Origin: Treponema sp.
GTDB lineage: Bacteria > Spirochaetota > Spirochaetia > Treponematales > Treponemataceae
Direction: 5' to 3'
Assembly: GCA_017469785.1 (NCBI GenBank)
Contig: JAFUFU010000048.1
Location: 1 to 64,000, forward strand
DNA length: 64,000 nt
Shown here: one piece after another, positions 7,932-16,947 of the stretch
How the letters are laid out: the number at the start of each line of letters is the position of its first letter
Numbering within the stretch: position 1 is the first letter of the stretch
Position numbers and translations under genes: made by a program
Notes under the pieces: model-generated
Databases searched by the model: none
Told to the model about the DNA's origin: nothing
The model's input: the letters and a program-made list of their open reading frames with translations, nothing else

Positions 7932-8849
7932 CTATTCCGCTTTTTCTGATTTGATAAAATCCATTGTCATTTTGATTCCATCCTTAAATGGAATCTTATT
8001 TACGTAGCCGGTATCTTCCTGTACCTTTTTTAGTTTGAACTGGCTGTAATCGATATCGATTCCATTGAACGGCAAATCCCCCAGTCCAAGCTCGGCTCCA
8101 GGCGCGACTACATCCTTCATCTCCAGAAGGAAATCTCTTAGCGGCTTTGGGGCGCCGCTTCCGATGTAATAGCGGTTAAACGGCTTTCCCTTTTCTGCAA
8201 CCTCAACAATAGAAGCGATTGCATCTGTGATATAAATGAAGTCGTAAGTCTGTTTTCCTTCCGTAAAAGAACAATGCTCACCGTTAAGGAGTTGCCGTAT
8301 TGATGTGTTTACAAGTCGGGCAGATTTTTCTCCTGCACCATAAATGTTTGTGATTATTACCGGAATGAAATCAATACCATTCAGTTTTGCGACTGTCTCA
8401 CTCATAAGATGAGCCGCAAGCTTTCCTGTTCCGTAGATATATCCTCCGCTTGGATTTATGTCATCGCTCTGGAGATATTCATAAGTTTCCATTTCATTGA
8501 TGCTAGATGCATAAATAAAACGTTTGCATCCGGTTTTTGATGCAAGAACAACATAGTCACAGGCAAGCTTTACATTATCAAGCTGTACAGAGTAATCTGA
8601 GCGCATCGGTCCAGAAGTGCCGGCCCAAGCAAGATGAAAGAAAGTATCTGCTTGAACCGTCTCAAGCTCTTCCCGTAAATCAAACGGATTTTTATCCTTA
8701 CAGTTTATACATGTAATTTCTTTATTCTGAAGAAGAACATCATCAAACCTGATATCTATTGCAACAATCTTGACATTTCGTGAAAGGAGCTCATTTATAA
8801 GCTGTTTCCCGATAAATCCGCTTGCACCTGTTACGATTGCTTTTTTCAT
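7932..8849 (-). CDS. Extended SDR: NAD-dependent epimerase/reductase of a CDP-sugar
   Basis: 305 residues. VTGASGFIGKQL at the N terminus is the NAD(P)-binding glycine motif. YIYGTGKLAAH near residue 137 holds the Tyr-x-x-x-Lys catalytic pair, with the active-site Ser in IYASS upstream. The DxxF/NxxG patterns of extended SDRs follow. The position between the 4,6-dehydratase and the RmlC-like epimerase suggests the 4-keto reductase that finishes the nucleotide sugar. Without the E1/E3 pair (DdhC/DdhD) needed for 3,6-dideoxy sugars, the expected product is a CDP-6-deoxyhexose. Stereochemistry cannot be inferred. Only 9 bp separate it from the next gene and 2 bp from rfbG. Confidence 0.85.
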   Translation of the reverse strand: MKKAIVTGASGFIGKQLINELLSRNVKIVAIDIRFDDVLLQNKEITCINCKDKNPFDLREELETVQADTFFHLAWAGTSGPMRSDYSVQLDNVKLACDYVVLASKTGCKRFIYASSINEMETYEYLQSDDINPSGGYIYGTGKLAAHLMSETVAKLNGIDFIPVIITNIYGAGEKSARLVNTSIRQLLNGEHCSFTEGKQTYDFIYITDAIASIVEVAEKGKPFNRYYIGSGAPKPLRDFLLEMKDVVAPGAELGLGDLPFNGIDIDYSQFKLKKVQEDTGYVNKIPFKDGIKMTMDFIKSEKAE

Positions 8850-8851
8850 TA

Positions 8852-9910
8852 TTATGCCCCAAAATATTCCTTTATCTGCCTGTCAGTGACTTCCGCAGGC
8901 GATTCTCCGCACTGCACAGCTTTTTCCCATTCGACAATCTTTTCTATTGCCTGCTTAATGCCCCACTGAGGGTACCAGCCTAAAACAGACTTTGATTTCG
9001 AGCAGTCAAGTTTTAGGAAGTTTGCTTCATGAGGTGCATTAGTTTCACTTACGTTTTTCCAGCCAGCACCTTCTCCCCATGTGTCGCAGAAAAGTGTTGC
9101 AAGGCCGCCTGTTGTTACACAGCTTTCATCATCGGGTCCAAAATTGTATGAACCAGCGAAAGAAGCCTTATCCTCATACTGAGCTTTAGCCAAAGTGAGA
9201 TATCCTCTCAGACATTCAAGTACATGCTGATAAGGGCGGGTTGAATTAGGATTACGAAGGATTATTTCTTTTCCATTTTCTACAGCGCGTATACAGTCCG
9301 GAATGATTCTGTCAATAGCGTAGTCACCACCACCGATTACGTTTCCGCTTCGGGCGGTAGAAACTGCAGGTGAGTTTTCTTCAGCAAAAAATGAATTACG
9401 GTAGCTGTAAGTAACAAGTTCTGAACAAGATTTACTGTTTGAATAAGGATCAAAACCGCACAGTTCTTCGTTCTCACGGTAGCCCCATGCCCATTCACGG
9501 TTTAGATAAACCTTATCTGTTGTAATATTTACGAATGATTTTACAGATGGAGTTGCTCGAACTGCTTCCAGTATATTTACAGTTCCCATTACATTACTTT
9601 CATAAGTACCGACAGGATCTTTATATGAAGTACGTACAATCGGCTGAGCTGCAAGGTGTAGTACAATGTCCGGCTTTGCTTCAATCATTGCAGCTTTGAG
9701 TTTTTCACCATCCCGTATATCACCAATTATTGATTTCATTTGTGAAGCAGTCTTTGTCTGTTCAAAAATACTAGGCTCTGTAGGAGGCTCAAGAGAATAA
9801 CCTGTAACCTCTGCTCCCGCAAGAATCAGAATGCGGCTAAGCCAGGTTCCCTTAAAGCCTGTGTGCCCTGTGAGGAAAACTTTTTTGTTTTTATAAAAAT
9901 TTAAATCCAT
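8852..9910 (-). CDS. rfbG: CDP-glucose 4,6-dehydratase
   Basis: 352 residues from ATG 9910; the frame is open further upstream into rfbF, but this start sits 2 bp after the rfbF stop and directly precedes the conserved domain. FLTGHTGFKGTWLS near residue 13 is the family-specific nucleotide-binding loop that separates CDP-glucose dehydratases from the dTDP type. YSNSKSCSELV near residue 157 contains the Tyr-x-x-x-Lys pair, preceded by TTDKVY with the catalytic Thr-Asp-Lys. It converts CDP-glucose into CDP-4-keto-6-deoxyglucose. The enzyme follows rfbF in the same operon, as in Salmonella and Yersinia O-antigen clusters. Confidence 0.93.
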   Translation of the reverse strand: MDLNFYKNKKVFLTGHTGFKGTWLSRILILAGAEVTGYSLEPPTEPSIFEQTKTASQMKSIIGDIRDGEKLKAAMIEAKPDIVLHLAAQPIVRTSYKDPVGTYESNVMGTVNILEAVRATPSVKSFVNITTDKVYLNREWAWGYRENEELCGFDPYSNSKSCSELVTYSYRNSFFAEENSPAVSTARSGNVIGGGDYAIDRIIPDCIRAVENGKEIILRNPNSTRPYQHVLECLRGYLTLAKAQYEDKASFAGSYNFGPDDESCVTTGGLATLFCDTWGEGAGWKNVSETNAPHEANFLKLDCSKSKSVLGWYPQWGIKQAIEKIVEWEKAVQCGESPAEVTDRQIKEYFGA

Positions 9911-9912
9911 GT

Positions 9913-10701
9913 TTAAAAATCCTTGTGATTCCATACACACCATGGTGCTTTTCCGCTTGCCCACAATTTTTCCAAATCTTGCTTATCCTTCAACATATCC
10001 ATAGGATGCCAGAAACCGTCATGTTTATAGGCATGAAGCTGACCGTCTTTTGCAAGATTCTGCAGAGGAGCGCGCTCCCACATCATTTCATCTGCTGTTT
10101 CTGGGGCGATATAATCAAGGGCTTTATTTTCGCATACAAAGAAACCGCCGTTTATCCAGCTGTCCGCAGGCTTTTCCTGAAACTGACTGATTGTTCCGTC
10201 AGGAGAAATATCTAGAGCACCGAAACGGCCTTCCGGTTTTACAGCTGTCAGAGTCACGAGTTTTCCGCTCTTTGCGTGTGAATCTACAAGTTTTTCAATG
10301 TTCACATCTGAAACTCCGTCTCCATAGGTAAGCATAAACGGCTCGTTTCCAATAATCTCTTTAGCTCTGAAGATGCGGCCGGCAGTGAGAGTTTCTTCTC
10401 CTGTGTACAGCATTGTTACAGTCCACGGTTCTGTGCGTGAGTTATGAATCTGAACATCATTATTTGAAAGGTCGATGGTCATATCTGAATAGCGGCTTGT
10501 GTAATTCAGGAAAAACTCTTTGATGATATGGCCTTTATACCCTGTAAGAATCACAAAATCTTTGTATCCGTAGTGGCAGTAAATTTTCATGATATGCCAG
10601 AGAATAGGATGGCCTCCGACTTCTACCATTGGTTTAGGAATTTTTCTTGTTTCCTCTCCCAGTCTTGTACCAAGACCACCTGCAAGAATTAGTGTCTTCA
10701 T
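9913..10701 (-). CDS. rfbF: Glucose-1-phosphate cytidylyltransferase
   Basis: 262 residues from ATG 10701. An upstream in-frame extension exists, but this start gives the canonical MKTLILAGGLGTRLGEET beginning with the nucleotide-binding GGxGTR loop, followed by KPMVEVG with the substrate-binding lysine. YGDGVSDV near residue 108 supplies metal-binding acids and MLKDKQDLEKLW ends the family domain. It makes CDP-glucose from CTP and glucose-1-phosphate. It is the first gene of the leftward glycan operon, with a promoter at 10752-10780 and the repeated 20-bp element in its short leader. Confidence 0.94.
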   Translation of the reverse strand: MKTLILAGGLGTRLGEETRKIPKPMVEVGGHPILWHIMKIYCHYGYKDFVILTGYKGHIIKEFFLNYTSRYSDMTIDLSNNDVQIHNSRTEPWTVTMLYTGEETLTAGRIFRAKEIIGNEPFMLTYGDGVSDVNIEKLVDSHAKSGKLVTLTAVKPEGRFGALDISPDGTISQFQEKPADSWINGGFFVCENKALDYIAPETADEMMWERAPLQNLAKDGQLHAYKHDGFWHPMDMLKDKQDLEKLWASGKAPWCVWNHKDF

Positions 10702-10723
10702 AATTAAAAAAAAAGTCCTAGAA

Positions 10724-10743
10724 CCTTTCCCCCTCAAATTTGC
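10724..10743 (-). repeat. 20-bp leader element, copy A (rfbF)
   Basis: The minus strand reads GCAAATTTGAGGGGGAAAGG, identical to copies at 13506 and 26537. With the promoter at 10752-10780 the transcript would begin within a few bases of this element, so it would be the 5' end of the mRNA, 22 nt before the rfbF ATG. It contains the palindrome CAAATTTG. It is too far from the ATG to be the ribosome site. Confidence 0.75.
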
Positions 10744-10751
10744 TATGGGGT

Positions 10752-10780
10752 AATATAACATTTTATTATTTTTGTTGCAA
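10752..10780 (-). promoter_or_regulatory. Predicted promoter of the rfbF operon
   Basis: On the minus strand TTGCAA (10780-10775), a 17-bp spacer, and TATATT (10757-10752). Transcription would start near 10745, one or two bases before the repeated 20-bp element. Confidence 0.5.
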
Positions 10781-10820
10781 TAGTTTCAGATTTCTTAAAG
10801 TTTGGGGTAAAAGAGAACGA

Positions 10821-12220
10821 TTACAGTATGTCAAATGCCTTGGCATACGCTAAGTGGAAAACATAGTTTCCTCCCAATTTTACGGGCGGATTCATGTTTG
10901 CATAGCTTCGCTCTTTGTAAGACCAATACATTCTCCAATCATCACGTTTTTCTTTGTATCCTATGATATTAGTGTCATACAAAAGTTGAAGCGCTTCTCT
11001 GGCAGTCTCCATTCCGGTTGGAATTTCTCGGTTTAGCTCATTCAGGTATTTTATGTATAAGAGATGCTTTTCTACGAAAAAATCATAATCAAAATCCCTA
11101 TGTCCCGCAAAATAAGCAAAAAAAGACCTGAAATCAGAAAAATTTGAATCACTCATGTAGATAAGGAGATAATCTTTTAACTCTCCCTCAATGTAGCGTG
11201 AATAATCCGACAACATTGAAAGAAAATCGCTCTTTGTAAAGGAATCGCCCTTTGTAGCCTCGATCATTTCGTTTAGCATTGTGAGGATATCACGTGTTTT
11301 TCTGCTATTTTAAAAAGCTTAGAGCGGACATAACTTTTATACGATGTCTGTCAGGTCAGAAGAACGGAGTTTTCACGCAATTTCTGATTCATATTGTGAA
11401 TGCTAAGATGGTACATTACATCAGGACGCATCAATGGCATTATCTTGATTTTTTTGCCGGCAAGAACTGTTGTGTTTATTTCCAAAACTGCGTTGGCCAG
11501 GGCTGATATACAATCAAAATACAGGCTGCTTTCAATTTCAGACGGACGTGCATCGACTCCATCAACGAAAAGAATGTATGGCTTTGAAAGAGAAAATTCA
11601 TCGAATGCTTTTTCAAAGCCATCCCTGATTTTCATTAAACTGATTTGATAACTTTGCTCTACATATTTTTTTTGTTGCTTGTTTTCGATTTCATTCCCAA
11701 AACTGAAGACGCCTGCTTTTATCATTTCATTTATCGAAGCAGATGCATTATCAATAAATTCAAAGGCGTTGACCAATTCGGGCTTGAATGCGTTGCTGTA
11801 AAACTCTGCTATAGATTTTGTAAGACCTTTCGTCTTTAACCCGCCGATAAAAGTATTTGAATAAAGAAGCTTAAGTCTTTCTGCCAGAACGAGATACAGA
11901 AGAGTTATCCACACATCCTTCATTTCTGAAAGGTCAAGCATTCTTTGTTTTTTCATATTTATGAATTTTTGGTAAAATGTATTTTGAACCAGAACAATGC
12001 TGCTATCTGTCGGAGAGTCGTTTTGGCGCGATATATATACTGAATAAGCTGTTTTTCCAGAGCCTTTTTCTCCAATCAAAAAGTAAGTGTCTTCCCTTCG
12101 AATATTGTCAAGAACGTCATCGACAATAAAAATTTTCTCAAACAGGTCTGCGTTGACACCTTCTGTATAATAGTCAAATGCATCGCCTTTAACTTTTGAA
12201 AGCTCTTCAATTTTTTTCAT
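10821..12220 (-). pseudogene. Decayed P-loop ATPase (Sll1717-like), nonsense plus frameshift
   Basis: Two pieces of one gene. The N-terminal piece (11351-12220, 289 residues) has Walker A FLIGEKGSGKTAYS near residue 46 and a Walker B-like ILFVDGVDA, and ends in MRPDVMYHLSIHNMNQKLRE then NSVLLT at a TGA (11351-11353). Reading through that TGA continues with plausible family sequence (QTSYKSYVRSKLFKIAEK) to about 11300, where an A/T-run frameshift leads into the second piece (10821-11279, 152 residues). That piece reads as the helical C-terminal half. Restored, it would be about 470 residues, which fits P-loop ATPases of this type. It lies next to the recombinase and reads away from it. Family name is from motif memory, moderately sure; that it is broken is well supported. 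Confidence 0.72.
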
Positions 12221-12357
12221 AGTTACATGGTTATTATATCATAAAAAAAGCCATAGATGCAAATAAACCGTTGCCTTTTTTTGATTTTCTAGTACGCATT
12301 TTGTCTTTATGTGGAACAATTCAAACACGCTATCACAAACATAACGGAGGTTTAATC

Positions 12358-13440
12358 ATGGGAAAAAGCGTGCATATCAGAAATCGGAACGGCAGGCTTT
12401 ACATTGAGACTTATATTTTCGGGAAGCAGTCAAGGAAAAGCCTGGGGCTCAGGCTCACGGGGAACAAAAAACAGGACAAAAAGGTGTTCATGCTGGCTGA
12501 AATTATTCGTTCCAGGCGTGAGATGCAGCTTGCGTGCGCGGAATGGGGCATCCCGGATTGTCTGAGCAGTGACAAGGCTCTTCATATTTATATGGAAGAA
12601 AATATGCGGAAATCGGGGAACGTCACTCTCAAGAACTGTCTTTCATATCTAAAGAGATACAGGTACGGGGAAATCAGGCTCTCGCAGATTACTCCGAAAT
12701 GGCTTGAGGATTTTCAGGAATGGCTCAGGTCGGATACGGGGCTTTCGCAGGGCTCGGCCAGTCTCTATTCCAGCGCGCTGCGGCATCAGCTGAGGCTGGC
12801 GGTCCGCGACGGGGTTCTCACACTTAATCCGGCGGACTTCGTGAAGAATATTAAAATGCCGGAGTCAAGGAAGCAGCCCCTGTCACTCCAGTCGCTCAAA
12901 CGGCTTGCGTCCATTCCGATCAATGGGGCACTGGGCTCGGAGGTCAGGAGGGCTTTTCTTTTTTCGTGTTTCACGGGGCTCAGGATTTCCGACTTGAGGT
13001 CCCTGGAGCGGAACATGATCGTCACCCGTTCGGACGGAATCATGTGGATATGCAAGGAACAGAAAAAAACAAAGACTATGGTGAACATCCCCCTGAACGT
13101 TACGGCGCTTTCTATTCTGGGGCAGGAGACGGCAGCTGACGGCGAGCGTTTTGTATTCCCGCTCCTTGCCCGCTCAAAGGCGAACACTGACCAGTATCTC
13201 AGTAAGTGGGGAAAAATGGCCGGGGTCGAGCATGTGTCCTGGCATACGGCCCGGCACACCATGGCGACGATTGCCCTTGAGAACGGCGCGGAGCTGCGCA
13301 CGGTAAGCGAGCTTTTGGGGCACACCGACATCTCCACTACGCTCCGGTACGCGAAGGCGACGGACTCGCTGAAAGTGAGCGCGGTCGGCTCGATGCCCGG
13401 CATTGAAATCGAGGTCGAAAATCCCGCTGAAAGCAAGTGA
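12358..13440 (+). CDS. Tyrosine recombinase (phage-integrase family, arm-binding and SAM-like N-terminal domains)
   Basis: 360 residues from ATG 12358, chosen for GGAGG 8 bp upstream. The first 75 residues resemble an arm-DNA-binding domain, residues 80-170 a SAM-like core-binding domain, and the rest the catalytic domain. All catalytic positions are present: Arg in FTGLRISDLR, Lys in EQKKTKTMV, His-x-x-Arg in WHTARHTMAT, the second His in LLGHTDIS, and Tyr in LRYAKA. It therefore looks active. Base composition is much richer in GC than its neighbours, which points to recent arrival. There is no excisionase, transposase or phage gene beside it. It is bracketed by inverted copies of the 20-bp element at 10724 and 13506, which makes a role in local rearrangement worth testing. 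Confidence 0.9.
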   Translation: MGKSVHIRNRNGRLYIETYIFGKQSRKSLGLRLTGNKKQDKKVFMLAEIIRSRREMQLACAEWGIPDCLSSDKALHIYMEENMRKSGNVTLKNCLSYLKRYRYGEIRLSQITPKWLEDFQEWLRSDTGLSQGSASLYSSALRHQLRLAVRDGVLTLNPADFVKNIKMPESRKQPLSLQSLKRLASIPINGALGSEVRRAFLFSCFTGLRISDLRSLERNMIVTRSDGIMWICKEQKKTKTMVNIPLNVTALSILGQETAADGERFVFPLLARSKANTDQYLSKWGKMAGVEHVSWHTARHTMATIALENGAELRTVSELLGHTDISTTLRYAKATDSLKVSAVGSMPGIEIEVENPAESK

Positions 13441-13505
13441 TATGTAGAACAGAAGCTTTTCAGGCCCGGCTATGTCCTTGCGCCGCGGGGAGATGGCCGG
13501 GGAGT

Positions 13506-13525
13506 GCAAATTTGAGGGGGAAAGG
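13506..13525 (+). repeat. 20-bp leader element, copy B (LARDG gene)
   Basis: GCAAATTTGAGGGGGAAAGG, identical to copies A and C, ending 19 bp before the ATG at 13545. The sequence just upstream is GC-rich and unlike that before copies A and C, so similarity stops abruptly at the element's left edge. It is inverted relative to copy A, with the recombinase and the broken ATPase between them. Confidence 0.75.
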
Positions 13526-13544
13526 AGTCTCAGATATTTTGTAA

Positions 13545-14894
13545 ATGACTGGCAAAAATTACTACAAAAAGATTCTTACTGATTCCGATTTTAATAAAGT
13601 CACTTCTGCGCAATCCGCATTGGAATCTTCCGATAATTCTGCTCTTGCTGTTACAACCGCATATATTGTTGCACCCGTTTTGTTCGATTATGTTAATTGG
13701 GTTATTTGCAAGGCCGTTCAGCAAGGCGTGAAAAGGTTGTTTTTTCTTGCGCGCGATGGTTTTATCTTATATAAAATAGCACTTCTTATAAAAGACAAGA
13801 GAAATATTGATATTGACTGCCGTTTTTTATACATTTCTCGTTATGCATCAAGGATTCCATTATACGGACTTCTTGGTAATGCCTGCTGGGATATCATCTG
13901 TGAAAAGAAAAAGCGCACTACCCTTCGTACGGTTTTGAGAAACATAACTCTTGTGCCGGAAGAACAGGATTTTCTTATCAGCCTGCTTGGCAACGACCTG
14001 ACTTTTTCGCCGGATGAGCCGCTGGATATTGAGAAATTGAGTAAGCTGAAAGACGATTTTCGCAGAAACCAGAAGATTATGGATTTTATTAATCAACGTT
14101 CAGAAGAGACTCGCAAACTCATTTTGCTTTATCTCGAACAAGAAGGCGTTCTTGACACAATAGATTCAGCATTTGTGGATGTTGGTTGGAGAGGAACAAT
14201 ACAGTCCTCATTGAACAAACTGACTGGGAAAACATTTCTTGGTTTTTATTTCGGGTTATATGAGACTGATGTATTTGGATTGGATATATGTAATGCCTGT
14301 TCCTATTTGTTTTCCAGCATAAATGAATCTTCATTTGTTCGTCACAGCTTCAACAACTCATTATTCGAGGTATTCTGCGCCGCTCCTTACGGAATGACTA
14401 CAGGATACAAAGAAGCCGATGGAGAAATAATACCAGTGTTTGAGCATGAATATAACAAAAATGCATCTAACTGGAACCTCAACGGACAAATTCAGACGAT
14501 TCTTGCCTATACTGAAGCATATTTGGAAGCAAATCCAATGTCTAGTCCGGACAAGAAAATGACCGAACGCTTGCTTAGAAAAATCATGGAAAAGCCGTCG
14601 TTTGAAGAAGCGAATCTGTACGGTGATTTTCTATTTTCTGATGAAACGGACGAGGAGCTTCTTGTGCGTCTTGCTCCTCCGTTTGACGCCCGCACAATTG
14701 TGTACAGGTCTTTTGTTCCTAACAAACTGTGGCACAAACTTTTTGCCATGTTTCGAATTCCTGTAAAAGATACAGATACATTCTGGATGCAAGGATCGTT
14801 GGCACGGTCAAAAACGTTGAAAATTCTTCGGGCTTGGTACAGATTTTACAACTACTACCACACCTTCCGCAAATATTTGAAAAAGGAAAATTAA
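13545..14894 (+). CDS. LARDG-domain protein (COG5610-like, C-terminal half only)
   Basis: 449 residues. It has RLFFLARDGFILYKIA near residue 64 and SAFVDVGWRGTIQSSLN near residue 204, the same two motifs that appear in the C-terminal part of the next gene. COG5610 proteins couple an N-terminal HAD phosphatase domain to this region and occur in polysaccharide clusters; this protein lacks the HAD part. The function of the LARDG region is not established; a glycan-modifying role is inferred from context. It is the first gene of the rightward operon, with the 20-bp element in its leader. Two bases separate it from the next gene. Confidence 0.72.
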   Translation: MTGKNYYKKILTDSDFNKVTSAQSALESSDNSALAVTTAYIVAPVLFDYVNWVICKAVQQGVKRLFFLARDGFILYKIALLIKDKRNIDIDCRFLYISRYASRIPLYGLLGNACWDIICEKKKRTTLRTVLRNITLVPEEQDFLISLLGNDLTFSPDEPLDIEKLSKLKDDFRRNQKIMDFINQRSEETRKLILLYLEQEGVLDTIDSAFVDVGWRGTIQSSLNKLTGKTFLGFYFGLYETDVFGLDICNACSYLFSSINESSFVRHSFNNSLFEVFCAAPYGMTTGYKEADGEIIPVFEHEYNKNASNWNLNGQIQTILAYTEAYLEANPMSSPDKKMTERLLRKIMEKPSFEEANLYGDFLFSDETDEELLVRLAPPFDARTIVYRSFVPNKLWHKLFAMFRIPVKDTDTFWMQGSLARSKTLKILRAWYRFYNYYHTFRKYLKKEN

Positions 14895-14895
14895 C

Positions 14896-16947
14896 ATGTA
14901 TTCCACCATTAAGGAAAAACTATATTATCTTCTTGTCGCTAGAAACAACAATATCAACTATGAGTATAGCACTTATAAGCGTCTCAATTCTGAAAAGCAC
15001 AGCAAATTTCCCTGCCTGAGCATTTATAAGCTTTTCCGGCTGAACCTTCATTACAGGATTTTTCGTTGCAAAAAACATCTGTATTATGAACGCAAAACAC
15101 GTCTTCCATATCTGGATGGTTCTGAAAGTGAAGCATTTAAGCGTCAGAATGTAATGCATTTTGCAAAGGGATTGTTGCAGTATGATGTAATCTCGTTTGA
15201 TATTTTTGATACTCTCATTCTGCGCCCTTTTGCAAATCCGACTGATTTGTTCCTGCTTATAGGACATGCCCTTGAGATTCCGGCTTTTTATCAGATAAGA
15301 ATTAATGCTGAAAAAAAAGTTCGTCAAGAAAAGTTTGAAAAAACAGGAAATTATGAAATAACTATTAGTGATATTTATAAAGTTATTGAGCGGAGAACAG
15401 GAATTTCTGCAGATAAAGGAATTCAAACTGAACTTGAATATGAAAAACGCTATTGCTTTGCTAATCCGTATATGAAACGGGTTTACGATATGCTCGTAGA
15501 ACTTGGAAAAAAGATAATAATAACTTCGGATATGTATATTCCTGGTGAGCAGATGAAAGAAATTCTTACTTCATGCGGTTATACAAATTATGAAAAACTT
15601 TATGTTTCCTGTGATTATGGCACAAGTAAGCGTTCTGGCGGATTATATGAAATTGTAAAGTCTGATTATGAAGGAAAAACAATAGTTCATGTTGGAGATA
15701 ATTATGAATCTGATATAAATTCTGCAAAAGACTGCGGTCTGGATACTCGTTTTTATCGTAACTGTCATGAAATCGGGAATAAATATCGTAGTGAGGGCAT
15801 GTCTGAAATAATTGGATCTGCTTATGCAGGAATTATTAATACTCATCTTCATAATGGCGATAAAACATATTCCCCTTATTATGAATATGGTTTTATTTAT
15901 GGCGGACTTTATATTTTAGGTTACTGCCACTGGATTCATGAAAAATGCAAGAAAGAAGGAATTGAAAAAGTTCTTTTCCTTGCCCGTGATGGTGCAATTT
16001 ACCAGAAAGTTTTTAACATGCTTTATGATGATGTTCCGAATGAATATGTCCTGTGGTCTAGAATTGCAAATGCTAAGTATTCGCTGGAATATGATAAGAA
16101 TGATTTTTTGCGAAAAGTTGTTTTGTATCGTAGTTTGAATAAAAATGCTTTAATGACAGCAGGTGAAATTTTAAATTCAGCTGGTCTTCAGAAGTTGATA
16201 CCATTACTTTCTGATTTTAATATTTCAAGCGATGAACTTATCACTATTGAGAATGAACAGATTTTTGAAGAGTTTATTTTAGAAAATTGGAATTCTGTTT
16301 TAGAAGTATTTAAGATTCAGAAAGAAAGTTGTAAAGAATATTTAAAGAAAATTATTGGAAGTGCAAAATCAATTGCGATTGTTGATGTCGGTTGGCAAGG
16401 GTCTGGTCCTCTAGGATTAAAGAATCTTATTAAACATGAGTTTTGTATGGATTTTAACATAAGGTGTTTTATTGCTGGTTTTAGAACAAATAATGTAACT
16501 GATAATCTTTATATGCTTTCTACAGGGGAACTTGAACCTTATATGTTTTCGCGCAATTTTAATCAATCACTTTATATGAGTCATAAAAATACAAATAAAG
16601 GATTGAATAATATATTTTTTGAAATGTTTACTCAAAATTTGAGTCCAAGTTTTAGTGGCTGGGACAATAGGAATAATTTTAATTTTGATTTTCCTGAAAT
16701 TGAATCTTATTCTTATATAAAGAAAATACATGCTGGGGTGTTTGATTTTTGTAAGTATTATCAAAAAAAATTTATGAAGGATCTGTTTCTTTTGAATATA
16801 TCTGGTCATGATGCGTATTCTTCTTTTAAATTTATTCTGAAGGATTTAAGACTTATAAAAAAACTGTTTGGAAATTTACCTTATTCTCGTGGAATTGGAT
16901 TTGACAATATGAAGTTAAAAGATTTAATTGCAGGAGTTGGATTATGA
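14896..16947 (+). CDS. HAD-superfamily/LARDG two-domain protein (COG5610)
   Basis: 683 residues. An N-terminal basic region of about 90 residues precedes a HAD domain: VISFDIFDTLI near residue 98 (catalytic DxD pattern), ITSDMYIPGEQMKE near residue 210 (Ser/Thr motif) and HVGDNYESDINSA near residue 262 (acidic motif IV). The C-terminal half has VLFLARDGAIYQKVF near residue 359 and VDVGWQGSGPLG near residue 497. Proteins of this type are found with glycosyltransferases and are annotated as predicted hydrolases. GC content falls along the gene. The stop overlaps the next gene's start by 4 bp. Confidence 0.8.
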   Translation: MYSTIKEKLYYLLVARNNNINYEYSTYKRLNSEKHSKFPCLSIYKLFRLNLHYRIFRCKKHLYYERKTRLPYLDGSESEAFKRQNVMHFAKGLLQYDVISFDIFDTLILRPFANPTDLFLLIGHALEIPAFYQIRINAEKKVRQEKFEKTGNYEITISDIYKVIERRTGISADKGIQTELEYEKRYCFANPYMKRVYDMLVELGKKIIITSDMYIPGEQMKEILTSCGYTNYEKLYVSCDYGTSKRSGGLYEIVKSDYEGKTIVHVGDNYESDINSAKDCGLDTRFYRNCHEIGNKYRSEGMSEIIGSAYAGIINTHLHNGDKTYSPYYEYGFIYGGLYILGYCHWIHEKCKKEGIEKVLFLARDGAIYQKVFNMLYDDVPNEYVLWSRIANAKYSLEYDKNDFLRKVVLYRSLNKNALMTAGEILNSAGLQKLIPLLSDFNISSDELITIENEQIFEEFILENWNSVLEVFKIQKESCKEYLKKIIGSAKSIAIVDVGWQGSGPLGLKNLIKHEFCMDFNIRCFIAGFRTNNVTDNLYMLSTGELEPYMFSRNFNQSLYMSHKNTNKGLNNIFFEMFTQNLSPSFSGWDNRNNFNFDFPEIESYSYIKKIHAGVFDFCKYYQKKFMKDLFLLNISGHDAYSSFKFILKDLRLIKKLFGNLPYSRGIGFDNMKLKDLIAGVGL

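Noticed and set aside
12786..13436. 216-codon open frame opposite the recombinase
   Set aside because: Shadow of a GC-rich gene with complete catalytic residues on the plus strand.
12358..13440. Prophage or integrative element carried by the recombinase
   Set aside because: No phage, conjugation or replication genes flank it, and no attachment-site duplication other than the 20-bp element is visible.
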